A DNA stretch of 64,000 nucleotides from Cellvibrionales bacterium (GTDB lineage: Bacteria > Pseudomonadota > Gammaproteobacteria > Pseudomonadales > UBA7239): the NCBI GenBank assembly GCA_016713115.1, contig JADJPU010000001.1, positions 1,178,001 through 1,242,000 on the forward strand. Direction: 5' to 3'. A program made the position numbers and the translations under genes. A model generated the notes under the pieces. That model saw only the letters and a list, made by a program, of their open reading frames with translations, was not told the DNA's origin and made no database searches. The number at the start of each line of letters is the position of its first letter. Within the stretch, counting starts at the first letter, position 1. Below, in pieces: positions 17,670 to 26,440 of this stretch.

Positions 17670-18820
17670 GGATTCACGCGAAAACTATCGGCGATAGCGT
17701 TCAACAATTGCACAATATTTTCTTCTTCGTGTGTGGCAGAAAGCGTGATGCGCAAGCGCGCGGCGTTGTCTGCCACGGTGGGCGGGCGCACTGCCCCCAC
17801 CAAAAAACCTTGCGCACGCAATGCGGCATCCATTTGCATGACACGCGCACTGCTGCCGAGCACCAGCGGTTGAATTGCGGTGGGTGAATCCAATAAGGGC
17901 AATGTGCGCAACGCGGCTTGCTGACGAAAAAATGTGATGTTGTGTTGCAGTTTTTCGCGCCGCCATGGTTCTGTCTGTAATAACGATAAAGCAGCACAGG
18001 TGACAGCGGCTTGTGCTGGCGGCAGCGCCGTGGTGTAAACGAAAGGCCGTGCAAATTGAATCAACATTTCGATCAAATCGTGTGAGCCGGCAACAAACGC
18101 GCCAAAACTGCCCAGCGCTTTGCCGAAAGTACCCATCAGAATCGGCACCTCGTTCTGCGTCAGAGAAAAATGTTCGCAACTGCCTGCACCATTTTTTCCC
18201 AGCACGCCAAAACCGTGCGCATCATCCACCAACAACAGTGCAGCGTGTTGCTGACACAGCGCAGCCAGCTTCGGCAGCGGTGCGATATCGCCGTCCATAC
18301 TGAACACACCATCGGTTGCGACTAAAGATTTTTTATCCGCGCAGCGCAGCAAATGTTTTTGCAGGCTTGCCACATCGCTGTGTAAATAGCGGCGAAAATC
18401 TGCGCCGGAAAATAAACCGCCATCCAATAGTGAAGCGTGATTGAGTTTGTCTTGCAGTACGCAATCGCCTTTTTGCAACAGCGCGGTCAGCACGCCGAGA
18501 TTCGCCATATAGCCAGTAGAAAACAGCAATGCGCGCGCGCGACCGGTGAATGCCGCGAGTTCTTCTTCCAGTTGTTGATGTGGATAAGAATGCCCGCCCA
18601 GCAAATGCGATGCACCACTGCCTGCGCCGTATTGTTCAGCCGCCGCGCACAGTGCTTTTTTTAATGCAGGATGTTGCGCGAGGCCGAGATAATCATTGCT
18701 GATAAACGATTTTTCTGGCGCTGCCGTTTGCACGCGCACGCGGCGCAACAGATGTTTGTCTGCGCGCTCAGCGAGCTGCTGCTGCCACTGTTCTTGCCAC
18801 GATAGTTGCCAAAGATTCAT
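17666..18820 (-). CDS. bioF: 8-amino-7-oxononanoate synthase BioF
   Basis: This PLP enzyme condenses pimeloyl-ACP with alanine. From ATG 18820 the product has 384 residues, the usual family length; an alternative TTG at 18838 lies inside the end of bioB. Seen are FISNDYLGLAQHPALK, GSGASHLLGGHSYPHQ, the DDAHGFGVLG motif holding the PLP-pairing Asp, and the Schiff-base lysine in ILMGTFGKALGSFG. Its stop overlaps the bioHC start as ATGA. Confidence 0.93.
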   Translation of the reverse strand: MNLWQLSWQEQWQQQLAERADKHLLRRVRVQTAAPEKSFISNDYLGLAQHPALKKALCAAAEQYGAGSGASHLLGGHSYPHQQLEEELAAFTGRARALLFSTGYMANLGVLTALLQKGDCVLQDKLNHASLLDGGLFSGADFRRYLHSDVASLQKHLLRCADKKSLVATDGVFSMDGDIAPLPKLAALCQQHAALLLVDDAHGFGVLGKNGAGSCEHFSLTQNEVPILMGTFGKALGSFGAFVAGSHDLIEMLIQFARPFVYTTALPPAQAAVTCAALSLLQTEPWRREKLQHNITFFRQQAALRTLPLLDSPTAIQPLVLGSSARVMQMDAALRAQGFLVGAVRPPTVADNAARLRITLSATHEEENIVQLLNAIADSFRVNP

Positions 18821-18828
18821 GCGCGATG

Positions 18829-19848
18829 TTAGGCGCAAGCATCGTAAAACAGCGCGTGTTCTGGCGCAGGCATAGATGGAGTTTCCGGCACAGCGCGCAA
18901 GTGTGGATTGATACCCAGCTTGGCAAACAATTGTTGATCTTGGTGCGCGGCGGGGTTGGGCGTAGTCAATAGTTTTTCGCCGTAAAAAATAGAATTGGCA
19001 CCGGCGAGAAACGCCAGCGCTTGCATCTGCTCGTTCATGGTTTCACGACCAGCCGATAAACGCACGAAAGATTGCGGCATTAAAATGCGCGCCACCGCGA
19101 TAGTGCGCAAAAATTCAAACGGTTCGAGTTCGCCTTCGTGTTCTAGCGGCGTGCCTTCCACTTTCACTAAATTATTGATCGGCACTGAATCGGGGTGTGG
19201 ATTTAAGTTGGCGAGTTGTTGCAGCAAACCGGCGCGATCATTTTGCGTTTCGCCCATGCCGACGATGCCGCCACTGCACACTTTCATGCCGGCGCTACGC
19301 ACATTGTCCAGCGTTTCCAAACGATCGGCATAAGTGCGCGTCGTAATAATTTCGCCGTAGTATTCCGGCGAGGTGTCGAGGTTGTGGTTGTAGTAATCCA
19401 AGCCCGCTTCCGCGAGGCGTTGGGATTTATCGGCATCCAACATGCCTAAAGTCATGCAAGTTTCCATGCCAAGTTTTTTAACTTCGCGCACCATGTGCAA
19501 CACATAGGGCATGTCTTTTTCAGCGGGTGAACGCCACGCTGCGCCCATGCAAAAACGCGAGGAACCGTTTGCTTGAGCGGTGCGCGCCTCTTCAATGACC
19601 TTCTCCACTTCCAGCAGTTTTTCTTTGTCCAGGCCGGTGTCGTAGTGGCCGCTCTGCGGGCAGTATTTGCAATCTTCGGGGCAGGCACCGGTTTTGATGG
19701 AGAGCAGCGTGCTCACCTGCACTTGGTTGGGGTCGAAGTGCGCGCGATGCACTTGTTGGGCGCGGAACAGCAGGTCGTTAAAAGGCAGGTCGAACAGCGC
19801 AAGAATCTCGGCGCGGCTCCAGTCGTGGCGCAGGGTGCTGGTGGTCAT
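18829..19848 (-). CDS. bioB: Biotin synthase BioB
   Basis: A 339-residue radical SAM enzyme that inserts sulphur into dethiobiotin. The [4Fe-4S] motif is CPEDCKYCPQS (about 55-65). Also seen are the GAAWRSP loop, YNHNLDTSPEYY, and the conserved Cys/Arg sites of the [2Fe-2S] cluster (KVCSGGIVGMGE and LSAGRETM). It is the first gene of a bioB-bioF-bioHC-vanZ-bioD transcription unit. bioA is not in the window. Confidence 0.95.
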   Translation of the reverse strand: MTTSTLRHDWSRAEILALFDLPFNDLLFRAQQVHRAHFDPNQVQVSTLLSIKTGACPEDCKYCPQSGHYDTGLDKEKLLEVEKVIEEARTAQANGSSRFCMGAAWRSPAEKDMPYVLHMVREVKKLGMETCMTLGMLDADKSQRLAEAGLDYYNHNLDTSPEYYGEIITTRTYADRLETLDNVRSAGMKVCSGGIVGMGETQNDRAGLLQQLANLNPHPDSVPINNLVKVEGTPLEHEGELEPFEFLRTIAVARILMPQSFVRLSAGRETMNEQMQALAFLAGANSIFYGEKLLTTPNPAAHQDQQLFAKLGINPHLRAVPETPSMPAPEHALFYDACA

Positions 19849-19883
19849 GGCGGCAGCTTGGGGTAGTTGTGAGAGACAGGGGC

Positions 19884-19911
19884 ATCATAGTCGCGCAGCC
19901 CTTGTCGTCAA
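19884..19911 (-). promoter_or_regulatory. Candidate sigma-70 promoter of the biotin operon
   Basis: On the minus strand, TTGACG (19911-19906) and TATGAT (19889-19884) lie 16 bases apart. Each matches consensus at five of six positions. The -10 is about 35 bases upstream of the bioB ATG. No clear BirA half-sites (TTGTAAACC type) were seen around it. Confidence 0.55.
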
Positions 19912-19942
19912 CCTCAAAGGCGTGGGTTTGGTTGACTGCGAC

Positions 19943-20281
19943 TTAATTGCCGATAATTTCGTTCAGTCCATCAATGATGTGTGCCAGCTCGCTGGAATCC
20001 ATCACCCCAATTTTCTTGCCGATGCGTTCGGTGGAAAGTGTGCGGATCTGACTTATTTTTACCCATGACTGCTTGGGCAATTTTGATAGCAGAACCTCAT
20101 GGGTCAAGGGAAATCCGGCGCGCGGCTCCTGACTGGTGAGCGCCATCGCAATAACAGTGCCGGAGCGTTCGTTGAAAATATCTTGACTCAGAATTAGTAC
20201 GGGGCGCTCGCCGGCTTGCTCATGCCCCACCGTGGGATTGAGGTTCGCCCAGCGAATATCGCCTCTCAGTATTTTGGCCAT
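19943..20281 (-). CDS. MazF/PemK-type endoribonuclease toxin
   Basis: A 112-residue toxin of the PemK/MazF fold. The N-terminal RGDIRWANLNPTVGHEQAGERPVLILS strand region contains the family's catalytic Arg, in the stretch GERPVLILSQD. The later KQSWVKISQIRTLSTERI holds the usual Ser/Thr and Arg of the active site. Such toxins cut mRNA at short sequence motifs when the antitoxin is degraded. Its start overlaps the antitoxin gene by 16 bases, as expected for a two-gene module. Confidence 0.88.
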   Translation of the reverse strand: MAKILRGDIRWANLNPTVGHEQAGERPVLILSQDIFNERSGTVIAMALTSQEPRAGFPLTHEVLLSKLPKQSWVKISQIRTLSTERIGKKIGVMDSSELAHIIDGLNEIIGN

Positions 20282-20520
20282 GCGCTTAATTCCTCAGACA
20301 TCCCTTCCTCTGCCAGCGCCTGTTCGGCATGCGGCTCAAGCTTGGCGCACTCCTCCGCCAAGCGGTTGCGCTCCAAGCGCTCCAGTTTTTCTTGCACGGC
20401 AGCTTGAATGGCGCGGCTGCGATTGCTGAACACTTGGCGTTTTACCAAGGAATCCACTCTTGCCAGCATCCCTTCTTCAATGGTGATGGCTATTTTGGTC
20501 TGGCTCATGTGCAGGCCCAT
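20266..20520 (-). CDS. Ribbon-helix-helix antitoxin of the MazF-type pair
   Basis: The 84-residue product (ATG at 20520, with AGGA eight bases upstream) begins with an RHH DNA-binding segment: KIAITIEEGMLARVDSLVKR, then SNRSRAIQAAVQEKL. The C-terminal half is charged and likely unfolds around the toxin (EEGMSEELSAWPKY). It should neutralise the downstream toxin and repress the pair's own promoter. The start could also be four codons later at MSQTK. Confidence 0.82.
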   Translation of the reverse strand: MGLHMSQTKIAITIEEGMLARVDSLVKRQVFSNRSRAIQAAVQEKLERLERNRLAEECAKLEPHAEQALAEEGMSEELSAWPKY

Positions 20521-20662
20521 AAAAGTATTCCTGTTCATCATACTTTTGTGCGGATACTGAAACAATGCCAGAAAATGACAGAATTTTTGTTTTGTCTTGT
20601 GGGTCGGAGGTAGAGGAACATGGAAAGCCCCCTCAATTCATCATGTTTTAGGAGAAACGGCC

Positions 20663-21370
20663 ATGAAGAAATCACTGCTACTCACAACCCTGCTGGCTGC
20701 CGGTATTACACAAGTGCAGGCTGCACCTTTTGCACGAGCGTTTACAGATGGCTCACCAGAAAAGGGAGCCGTCACATTTACTTTTTCTGGTGATTGCTCA
20801 GGAAAAATTACCAGTGATGTATCCAGAATAGAAGCGGGTGTATACGACGATCATGCGAACAACAAGTTTTCGTATATCCGTGTTTATACCGTTGACTGGA
20901 CAAACATGCTGCTGGAGGACATTCTCTATACGCAATCAGTGGGCAGTACCACCAATGTTTCTGTCAATAAAGGCGTGCTAAATGTTAAGTTCAAAGATAC
21001 ATCGGCTCTCCGCGCCGCATTGGATATACAGAAGATTCATGATTCCGGTGCAGATAGTGGTATCCAGTGTAAAAATGGCAGCACCTTGCACCAATTGGTC
21101 AATGACCAGAGCGGTGGCGCCTTGAAGCTGATGCGGGACACATCACTGACGGAACAAACGAGTCTTACACTAAAAGGCCGTGCCACCCCTTTTGATTACA
21201 AGCTGTCTCAAAAAATCAGTGGCTACCTGTATATCAGCAAACCCATCTGCGACATAACTGGCAATTCAACCGGCAACATCGCAACCGACACTTATAAATC
21301 CAGCTGTAAATTGCAACCTAAAGTCAAGGTAAGCATCTCTGTTTCAGCCAGCGGAAAAACCGATATTTGA
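20663..21370 (+). CDS. Secreted protein of unknown family
   Basis: The 235-residue product starts at ATG 20663, with AGGAGA well spaced before it. A signal peptide (MKKSLLLTTLLAAGITQVQA) is cut near residue 20. The mature part is rich in Ser/Thr/Lys with beta-strand character and has four cysteines (SGDCSG, GIQCKNG, KPICDI, SSCKLQ), probably two disulphides. I do not recognise the family. It stands alone, with a strong hairpin terminator after it, and is followed by a two-component system that might control it. Confidence 0.75.
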   Translation: MKKSLLLTTLLAAGITQVQAAPFARAFTDGSPEKGAVTFTFSGDCSGKITSDVSRIEAGVYDDHANNKFSYIRVYTVDWTNMLLEDILYTQSVGSTTNVSVNKGVLNVKFKDTSALRAALDIQKIHDSGADSGIQCKNGSTLHQLVNDQSGGALKLMRDTSLTEQTSLTLKGRATPFDYKLSQKISGYLYISKPICDITGNSTGNIATDTYKSSCKLQPKVKVSISVSASGKTDI

Positions 21371-21432
21371 TTGGCAGCAAGAGCGGGAGCGGGTGATATA
21401 TTGAATCCTCTTTCCGCTTCGGCTTTTCTCGT

Positions 21433-21474
21433 AAGCAAGGTATTCTTCACGGATTACCTTGCTTTTGTTTTTTT
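21433..21474 (+). terminator. Intrinsic terminator abutting the response-regulator start
   Basis: AAGCAAGGTA (21433-21442) pairs perfectly with TACCTTGCTT (21455-21464) around a 12-base loop. It is followed by TTGTTTTTTT, ending directly before the ATG at 21475. It should end the secreted-protein transcript. Its position leaves no room for a ribosome binding site for the next gene. Confidence 0.8.
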
Positions 21475-22170
21475 ATGCACACCATTGCTGTAGTAGAAGA
21501 TAACGCAGAATTGCGCGCTGATCTGGTGGAGTTTCTTCATCTGCGTGGATTTAATGCGCAAGGTTTTGAGAGTGCAGAAATGTTTTTCCTCACTTGGCCT
21601 GCTACGACTTTCTCTCTGTTGCTGTTAGATGTTGCACTGCCTGGTGCTAGTGGTTTGGAAATTGCACAGCGTGTGCGTGCGCAGAACAGCAAGGTAGGCA
21701 TCATTATGCTGACGGCGCTGGATGCTAATGACGATCAAGTACAAGGCCTAAACATCGGAGCGGATATTTATTTATCCAAACGCAGTTCATTAGATGTAAT
21801 TGAAGCGGCTTGCCACAGTGTGTTGCGTAGGCTTGGTCATGTGCAGCAGGCAGCGGAACACTCCACATTATGGGTTTTGTCTGCGTCACGCTGGCAATTA
21901 CAAACGCCCAATGACACATCACTCGCTCTCACGCAAACCGAAGTGGCGTTGCTAACTACGCTCTTTGAAAATGCTGGGCAAGCGATCTCGCGTGAAGATT
22001 TATTATCGCGTCTGAACAAACCAGAAACCTTGTCAAATTTGCGTAATTTAGACAACACCGTCAGTCGCTTGCGGCGCAAAGTACAAACAGCTTGCGGCGT
22101 AGAACTGCCAGTGCGCTCAGGTTATGGCAGAGGGTATACCTTCGTTGGGCAGTGCGAGATTGCGCAATGA
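21475..22170 (+). CDS. OmpR-family response regulator
   Basis: A 231-residue regulator. The receiver domain (1-120) has acidic EDN at 8-10, phospho-acceptor Asp in LLLDVALPG (about residue 52), Thr in MLTALDA and Lys in YLSKRSS, where the usual Lys-Pro is Lys-Arg. The C-terminal winged helix (about 130-228) has ALTQTEVALLTTLFENAG and RLRRKVQTACGVELPVRSGYGRGYTF. It overlaps the kinase gene as ATGA, so the two are a cognate pair. There is no Shine-Dalgarno: the start follows a terminator T-tract, which may mean leaderless translation. Confidence 0.9.
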   Translation: MHTIAVVEDNAELRADLVEFLHLRGFNAQGFESAEMFFLTWPATTFSLLLLDVALPGASGLEIAQRVRAQNSKVGIIMLTALDANDDQVQGLNIGADIYLSKRSSLDVIEAACHSVLRRLGHVQQAAEHSTLWVLSASRWQLQTPNDTSLALTQTEVALLTTLFENAGQAISREDLLSRLNKPETLSNLRNLDNTVSRLRRKVQTACGVELPVRSGYGRGYTFVGQCEIAQ

Positions 22171-24083
22171 AAAAACACTATTTTCATCTACTGGTCTTTT
22201 GTGTTGCAGGGCTGTTTTCCGCGACATCTTTTGCATCCGTACCATTGAACGCCTTCGCTTCTAAAATTTCCTTGGACGGCCATTTCGAGCATTTTGTCGA
22301 TTAAAAAAGCGAACTTTCTTTCTCGGCCATAGCGCAACCTGATTTTATCAAAACACATTTTTTACCACTGCACAGTACGCGCAGCTTAGGCTACAACACC
22401 AATGCGCATTGGTTTCGCGCTGTTTTGAACCCTGCACCTGATGCGCCAAAGCGTTGGGTTCTGGTTATAGGTTCTGCCGAGTTGGAGAATGTCGATGTGT
22501 GGCTGGGCGATGATGTGCGCGGTTTTCAATACTATGCGTTGGGTTATCACCGTTCGTATGAGGGTCGCCCGCTAGGTACGCGGTTGTTTTCTATCCCAAT
22601 GGATGTGTTTGTTGGCACGCAGATTTATTTGCGCGTTAGCACCACGAATGCGCTCAATGTGCATGCAAACCTATGGCAGGTTAATGCGTTTACTACGCAT
22701 GAAACGCGCGACAATTTTTATCGCGGCGGTTATTTCGGGATTTTATTAATCGTGGTGGTGTTGTATCTTATCTTCGGTTTGCGTGCCGCAGATTCGGTGT
22801 TGTTGGCTTATGCTGGCTATATCTCGGCGCAGTTATTATTTCATTTGGGGACCAATGGCTATTTGCCAGTTTTATTAGGAGAGGATAGCGCATGGGCAAC
22901 CGATGCTTTGCCTCGTATTGGCTGGTTGGGTGGTGCAGCCTGTATTGCACTGATGTGGGACAAATTGTTGGAGCTAAAAAACACACTGCCTCGCCTGCAT
23001 ATTTTTTATTTATGGAATATCGGTTTTAGTCTGTCATTTTTGCCTTTCGCACTCATGCCATTTCTAGTGGGCGAGTGGTTGCTGTACTTCGTGAAATTAG
23101 AAAATGCGCTTAACATTTTTATATTTTTCATCAGCATGGTGTTGTTATGGAGATATTGGCGGCGCGACAAGCGCGCTGAGCTGTTGGTGTATTTTGTTGC
23201 GTTTGCTATTCCTGCATTAGCAACAGCAGTGAACGCCAGTTTGAATCAAGGCTGGCTGGCGTGGAATGCTGTTACGGCAGAGTTTTACCAAGTCGCCACG
23301 CTGGTGCATGTGCTCGTGATGAGTTACGGCCTTGCCTTGCGCCTGCGACAGATGCAAGTAGACAAACAAGCGGCTGAACAGGAGGTAGTGCTTGCTGCGC
23401 AGCGTGCTGAAGAGCAGCGCCGCTTTGTAGCGATGTTATCTCACGAGTTTGGCAATCCGCTGGCAGCGATTGATCGCGCGGCACAAATGATACAAATCAA
23501 AGCAGGCGATCTGTCGTCACAAGAACAGCAGCGCTTGCAACAAATTCGCCACAACGCGTCAACATTATCCGGCTTTGTCAGTAATTTTTTGATGACAGAA
23601 GCCTTGGATCACAACGCTATTTCACCGGCGCGACAACGGTGTGCCATTGATAACTTATTTGCACAAAGTGTGCAGCAACTCGACCAAGAAGCGCAGCAGC
23701 GTTTACGTTTTACCACGACACCATTGGATGCCACATTTTTGCTGGATGCCAGGTTAATACAAGCGGCATTGATTAACTTAATTAACAATGCCTTGCGCTA
23801 TTCGCCGCCTGACAGCGCGGTGAGTGTGACGGCTACACAGCGTACTGCCGGTTTGTCTATGGCAGTGACAGACTGCGGCACAGGTTTAAGTGCGGCAGAG
23901 CTGGACAGCTTGGGCAAGCCCTACTTTCGCGCCACTTCTGCGCAAGGCAAGGCGGGCAGTGGGCTGGGCTATTATTTTTCGCGCCGCATTGTTGAGGCGC
24001 ATGGCGGTACACTGAAGGCTCGTTTATCAGAGCGTGGAGGTTTGGTGGTGGAGCTGTTTCTGCCGTCGCCTGTGCGTGATTAA
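22167..24083 (+). pseudogene. 7TMR-DISM sensor histidine kinase interrupted by an in-frame stop
   Basis: From ATG 22167 the frame encodes a signal peptide and the start of a DISMED2 sensor domain, then meets TAA at 22302-22304 (codon 46). The same frame continues open to 24083. Past the stop come the rest of DISMED2 (ending near GYNTNAHWFRAVL), seven membrane helices, the H-box MLSHEFGNPLAAID, the N-box INLINNALRYS, and GSGLGYYFSRRI. Everything except the stop looks functional. In the DISM cyclase at 31085 the aligned stretch reads VDES, so the stop sits where Glu would be, one base change away. Either this is a fresh null allele, a sequencing error, or translation restarts (for example TTG 22425), which would lose the signal peptide. 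Confidence 0.85.
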
Positions 24084-24092
24084 GGTTTTAAG

Positions 24093-24731
24093 TTGAGAAC
24101 TGCACCATCGCCAGCAGACAAACAGTTCACCGCTTGTTCCGAATGCGATTTGCTCTTGGAGGAGGTCGCTGTGCCCGAGGGCAGTGAATCCATCTGTCCG
24201 CGCTGCGGTCACGGCTTGCAGGAAGGTCGCCCCGACAGCGTGCTGCATGCGGTTATTCTGTCCACTATTGGCTTGATTTTATTGGTGCCAGCGATGGGTA
24301 TGCCGCTGTTGAGTCTGTCGTCCACCGGCTTGCTGCATGATGTCTCGCTGACGGAAGCGGTGTTGGCGTTAGGCAATAGCGGCTACTGGGAGGTGGCTGC
24401 TTTGGTTGCCGTGTGCGCACTGGCGGCGCCATTTTTGAATCTCTGGTTGGTATTTACCGTTAGTACGGTTTTGCAGCTGGGAGGTTCGCCCGCGTGGCTG
24501 CCCAGATTATTGCGACTGAATCATCATGTACGAGAGTGGGCCATGCCGGAAGTGTTCTTGCTGGCGGTGTTGGTGTCGATAGTCAAACTAAAAGATATGG
24601 CGCAGTTGCTACCCGATGTTGGGCTGTATTGTTTTGTCTGCCTGATGCTGTGTACATTGCTCATGGAGACGCTGATCGACCAGCATGAGCTCTGGCAGGC
24701 GTATGAAAAGAATCGCGCACAGGAAATGTAG
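24093..24731 (+). CDS. LetA-like protein, N-terminal half (PqiA domain)
   Basis: A 212-residue inner-membrane protein. It has a zinc-ribbon with cysteines 15, 18, 35 and 38 (ACSECD, ICPRCG), followed by four hydrophobic helices with the PqiA stretch AMGMPLLSLSSTGL. LetA proteins normally carry two such units in one chain of about 425 residues; here each is a separate gene. The partner LetB bridges to the outer membrane. The start is TTG 24093 with AAGG upstream. The next gene begins two bases after its stop. Confidence 0.82.
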   Translation: MRTAPSPADKQFTACSECDLLLEEVAVPEGSESICPRCGHGLQEGRPDSVLHAVILSTIGLILLVPAMGMPLLSLSSTGLLHDVSLTEAVLALGNSGYWEVAALVAVCALAAPFLNLWLVFTVSTVLQLGGSPAWLPRLLRLNHHVREWAMPEVFLLAVLVSIVKLKDMAQLLPDVGLYCFVCLMLCTLLMETLIDQHELWQAYEKNRAQEM

Positions 24732-24733
24732 CC

Positions 24734-25762
24734 ATGGAACCCATCCGTATTACCTACCGCATCGGCCTCAATGACAAAACCACGGAAGTGTTTGATTTTG
24801 ATCTCGATGGCGAATCGTTTGAGTTGATCAGCAAGCCGATTGCCAATCCGCCGTCGTGGACGGAGTTGGCATTCAAGCAGTGCTCACATTGCCCGCTGAA
24901 AGTGGAAGAACATAAACATTGCCCGCTCGCTTTGCAGCTGCATGATGTGATTGAACGCTTTCACGCTACGCGTTCGATTGATGAAGTGAAGCTGGAAGTG
25001 GTGACAGAGGAGCGCACTGTCGTACAAACCACTGCCTTGCAGCGCGTGTTGAGTTCTATGTTGGGTTTGATTTCTCCCACCTGTGGATGCCCTAAGACGG
25101 CCTACATGCGCCCGATGGCGCGCTTTCATTTGCCCTTATCTTCAGAAGAAGAAACCGTGTTTCGTGTCGCTGGCATGTATTTAGTGGCACAATATTTTTT
25201 AACGCACAACGGTAAAAAAGGTCAGTTTGCGTTTGATGGCCTAATAAAAATTTACGAAGACTTGCATATTCTTAACAAGGCGATTGCCAGTCGTTTGCAG
25301 TACGCTACCGATTCGGATTCCTCCAAAAATGCCATCACTTTATTGGATATGTATTCCAGTTTGGTACCGATGTTGTTAGAAGATCAGCTGGCAGAAATTC
25401 GCGGATTTTTCTCCGCCTTCTTACCAAAAGATGAAATCAAAACCGATGCGCCCAGCAATAATTATTTGGAAAAAGCCAAAGCCTTTGTGTTGGAATTTGA
25501 ATCGGATTTAGCTTTAGCCCCCATTGAAAACGCAGACGGCAATAGTGACAGCGATGTGCCTGCGTGGTTGCGCGGCTCTTTTGACGAGGATGAGAAAAAA
25601 CCAGCTGCAGGCAAAGTGGCGGACACTGCGGCGATTGATGCGATTCTCAGCGCGTCCAGTTTATCGCTGTCATTAGAGCCAACAGAAACACCGCCGGAAC
25701 GCCCCACGGGCAAAGCGGTGTTTACCCTGCCGGATGACGAACCACCACCAAAGCCGCGTTAA
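24734..25762 (+). CDS. Conserved soluble protein inserted between the two LetA halves
   Basis: A 342-residue protein with no membrane segment or signal peptide. The first 70 residues contain a possible metal site (CSHCP at 50-54 and HKHCP at 61-64), and CGCPK occurs near residue 115. The middle is helical (FRVAGMYLVAQYFL, LHILNKAIASRLQY). The last 90 residues are acidic and Pro-rich, probably disordered. I do not recognise the family securely. It is spaced two bases from both neighbours, so it is co-translated with the split LetA and presumably works with it in the cytoplasm. Confidence 0.8.
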   Translation: MEPIRITYRIGLNDKTTEVFDFDLDGESFELISKPIANPPSWTELAFKQCSHCPLKVEEHKHCPLALQLHDVIERFHATRSIDEVKLEVVTEERTVVQTTALQRVLSSMLGLISPTCGCPKTAYMRPMARFHLPLSSEEETVFRVAGMYLVAQYFLTHNGKKGQFAFDGLIKIYEDLHILNKAIASRLQYATDSDSSKNAITLLDMYSSLVPMLLEDQLAEIRGFFSAFLPKDEIKTDAPSNNYLEKAKAFVLEFESDLALAPIENADGNSDSDVPAWLRGSFDEDEKKPAAGKVADTAAIDAILSASSLSLSLEPTETPPERPTGKAVFTLPDDEPPPKPR

Positions 25763-25764
25763 CC

Positions 25765-26397
25765 ATGTTGGAAGCCAGTTCACCAGTAACGGCAGCCAGT
25801 CGCGGTTTGGCGCTGTGTAAAAGTTGCCATCATTTACAGCCTTGTTTGCCAAAGAGTTCGGTGCGCTGCGCGCGCTGTGGCGAGCGCGTGTTTATGCGCA
25901 AACCGTACAGCATCGGTTTGAGCTGGTTTTTTTTGTTGTTAGCCCTTCTTTTTCTTATCCCCGCCAATATGCTGCCAATTATGAATATCTTGTTATTCAA
26001 TCGCGGCGATCCGTCTACCATTATCGGCGGGGTGGCGTTGTTGTTTCACCATGGTATGTATGCAATTGCGGCTGTTGTTTTTATTGCCAGTTTTGTGGTG
26101 CCGTTGGGCAAGGCGATCAGTATCATTGTGTTGCTGTTGTCAGTGCAGTTTCGCTGGCCGATGAGTATGCGGCGGCGTGTCACGGTATACCGCGTGGTGG
26201 AATTTCTCGGTCGCTGGTCGATGCTGGATATTTTTGTCGTTGCGGTCATGGTGGGTTTGGTGCAATTGGGTCAAACCGCCGCTGTGCTGCCGGGCATGGG
26301 AGCGACGGCTTTTGGTGCGGCAGTCATCTTAACCATGCTGTCATCGATGAGTTTTGATCCGCGTTTGATTTGGGATACTGCTGTATCTACAGATTGA
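25765..26397 (+). CDS. LetA-like protein, C-terminal half (PqiA domain)
   Basis: This 210-residue membrane protein mirrors the gene at 24093. It has a zinc-ribbon with cysteines 18, 21, 35 and 38 (LCKSCH, RCARCG), then helices with LLFLIPANMLPIMNILLFN, VFIASFVVPLGKAISIIVLL and VEFLGRWSMLDIFVVAVMV. The motif around Trp-Ser-Met-Leu-Asp is strongly conserved in PqiA/LetA proteins. With the first half it would form the inner-membrane part of a lipid-transport machine whose bridge is the seven-MCE protein at 27362. Confidence 0.85.
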   Translation: MLEASSPVTAASRGLALCKSCHHLQPCLPKSSVRCARCGERVFMRKPYSIGLSWFFLLLALLFLIPANMLPIMNILLFNRGDPSTIIGGVALLFHHGMYAIAAVVFIASFVVPLGKAISIIVLLLSVQFRWPMSMRRRVTVYRVVEFLGRWSMLDIFVVAVMVGLVQLGQTAAVLPGMGATAFGAAVILTMLSSMSFDPRLIWDTAVSTD

Positions 26398-26440
26398 TTT
26401 TTTCTGTTTTATTTTTGTTATTTCTATAAAGGTGTGATGC

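Noticed and set aside
19849..19942. BirA operator around the biotin promoter
   Set aside because: No TTGTAAACC-type inverted half-sites are visible, so biotin-repressor control cannot be claimed from sequence.
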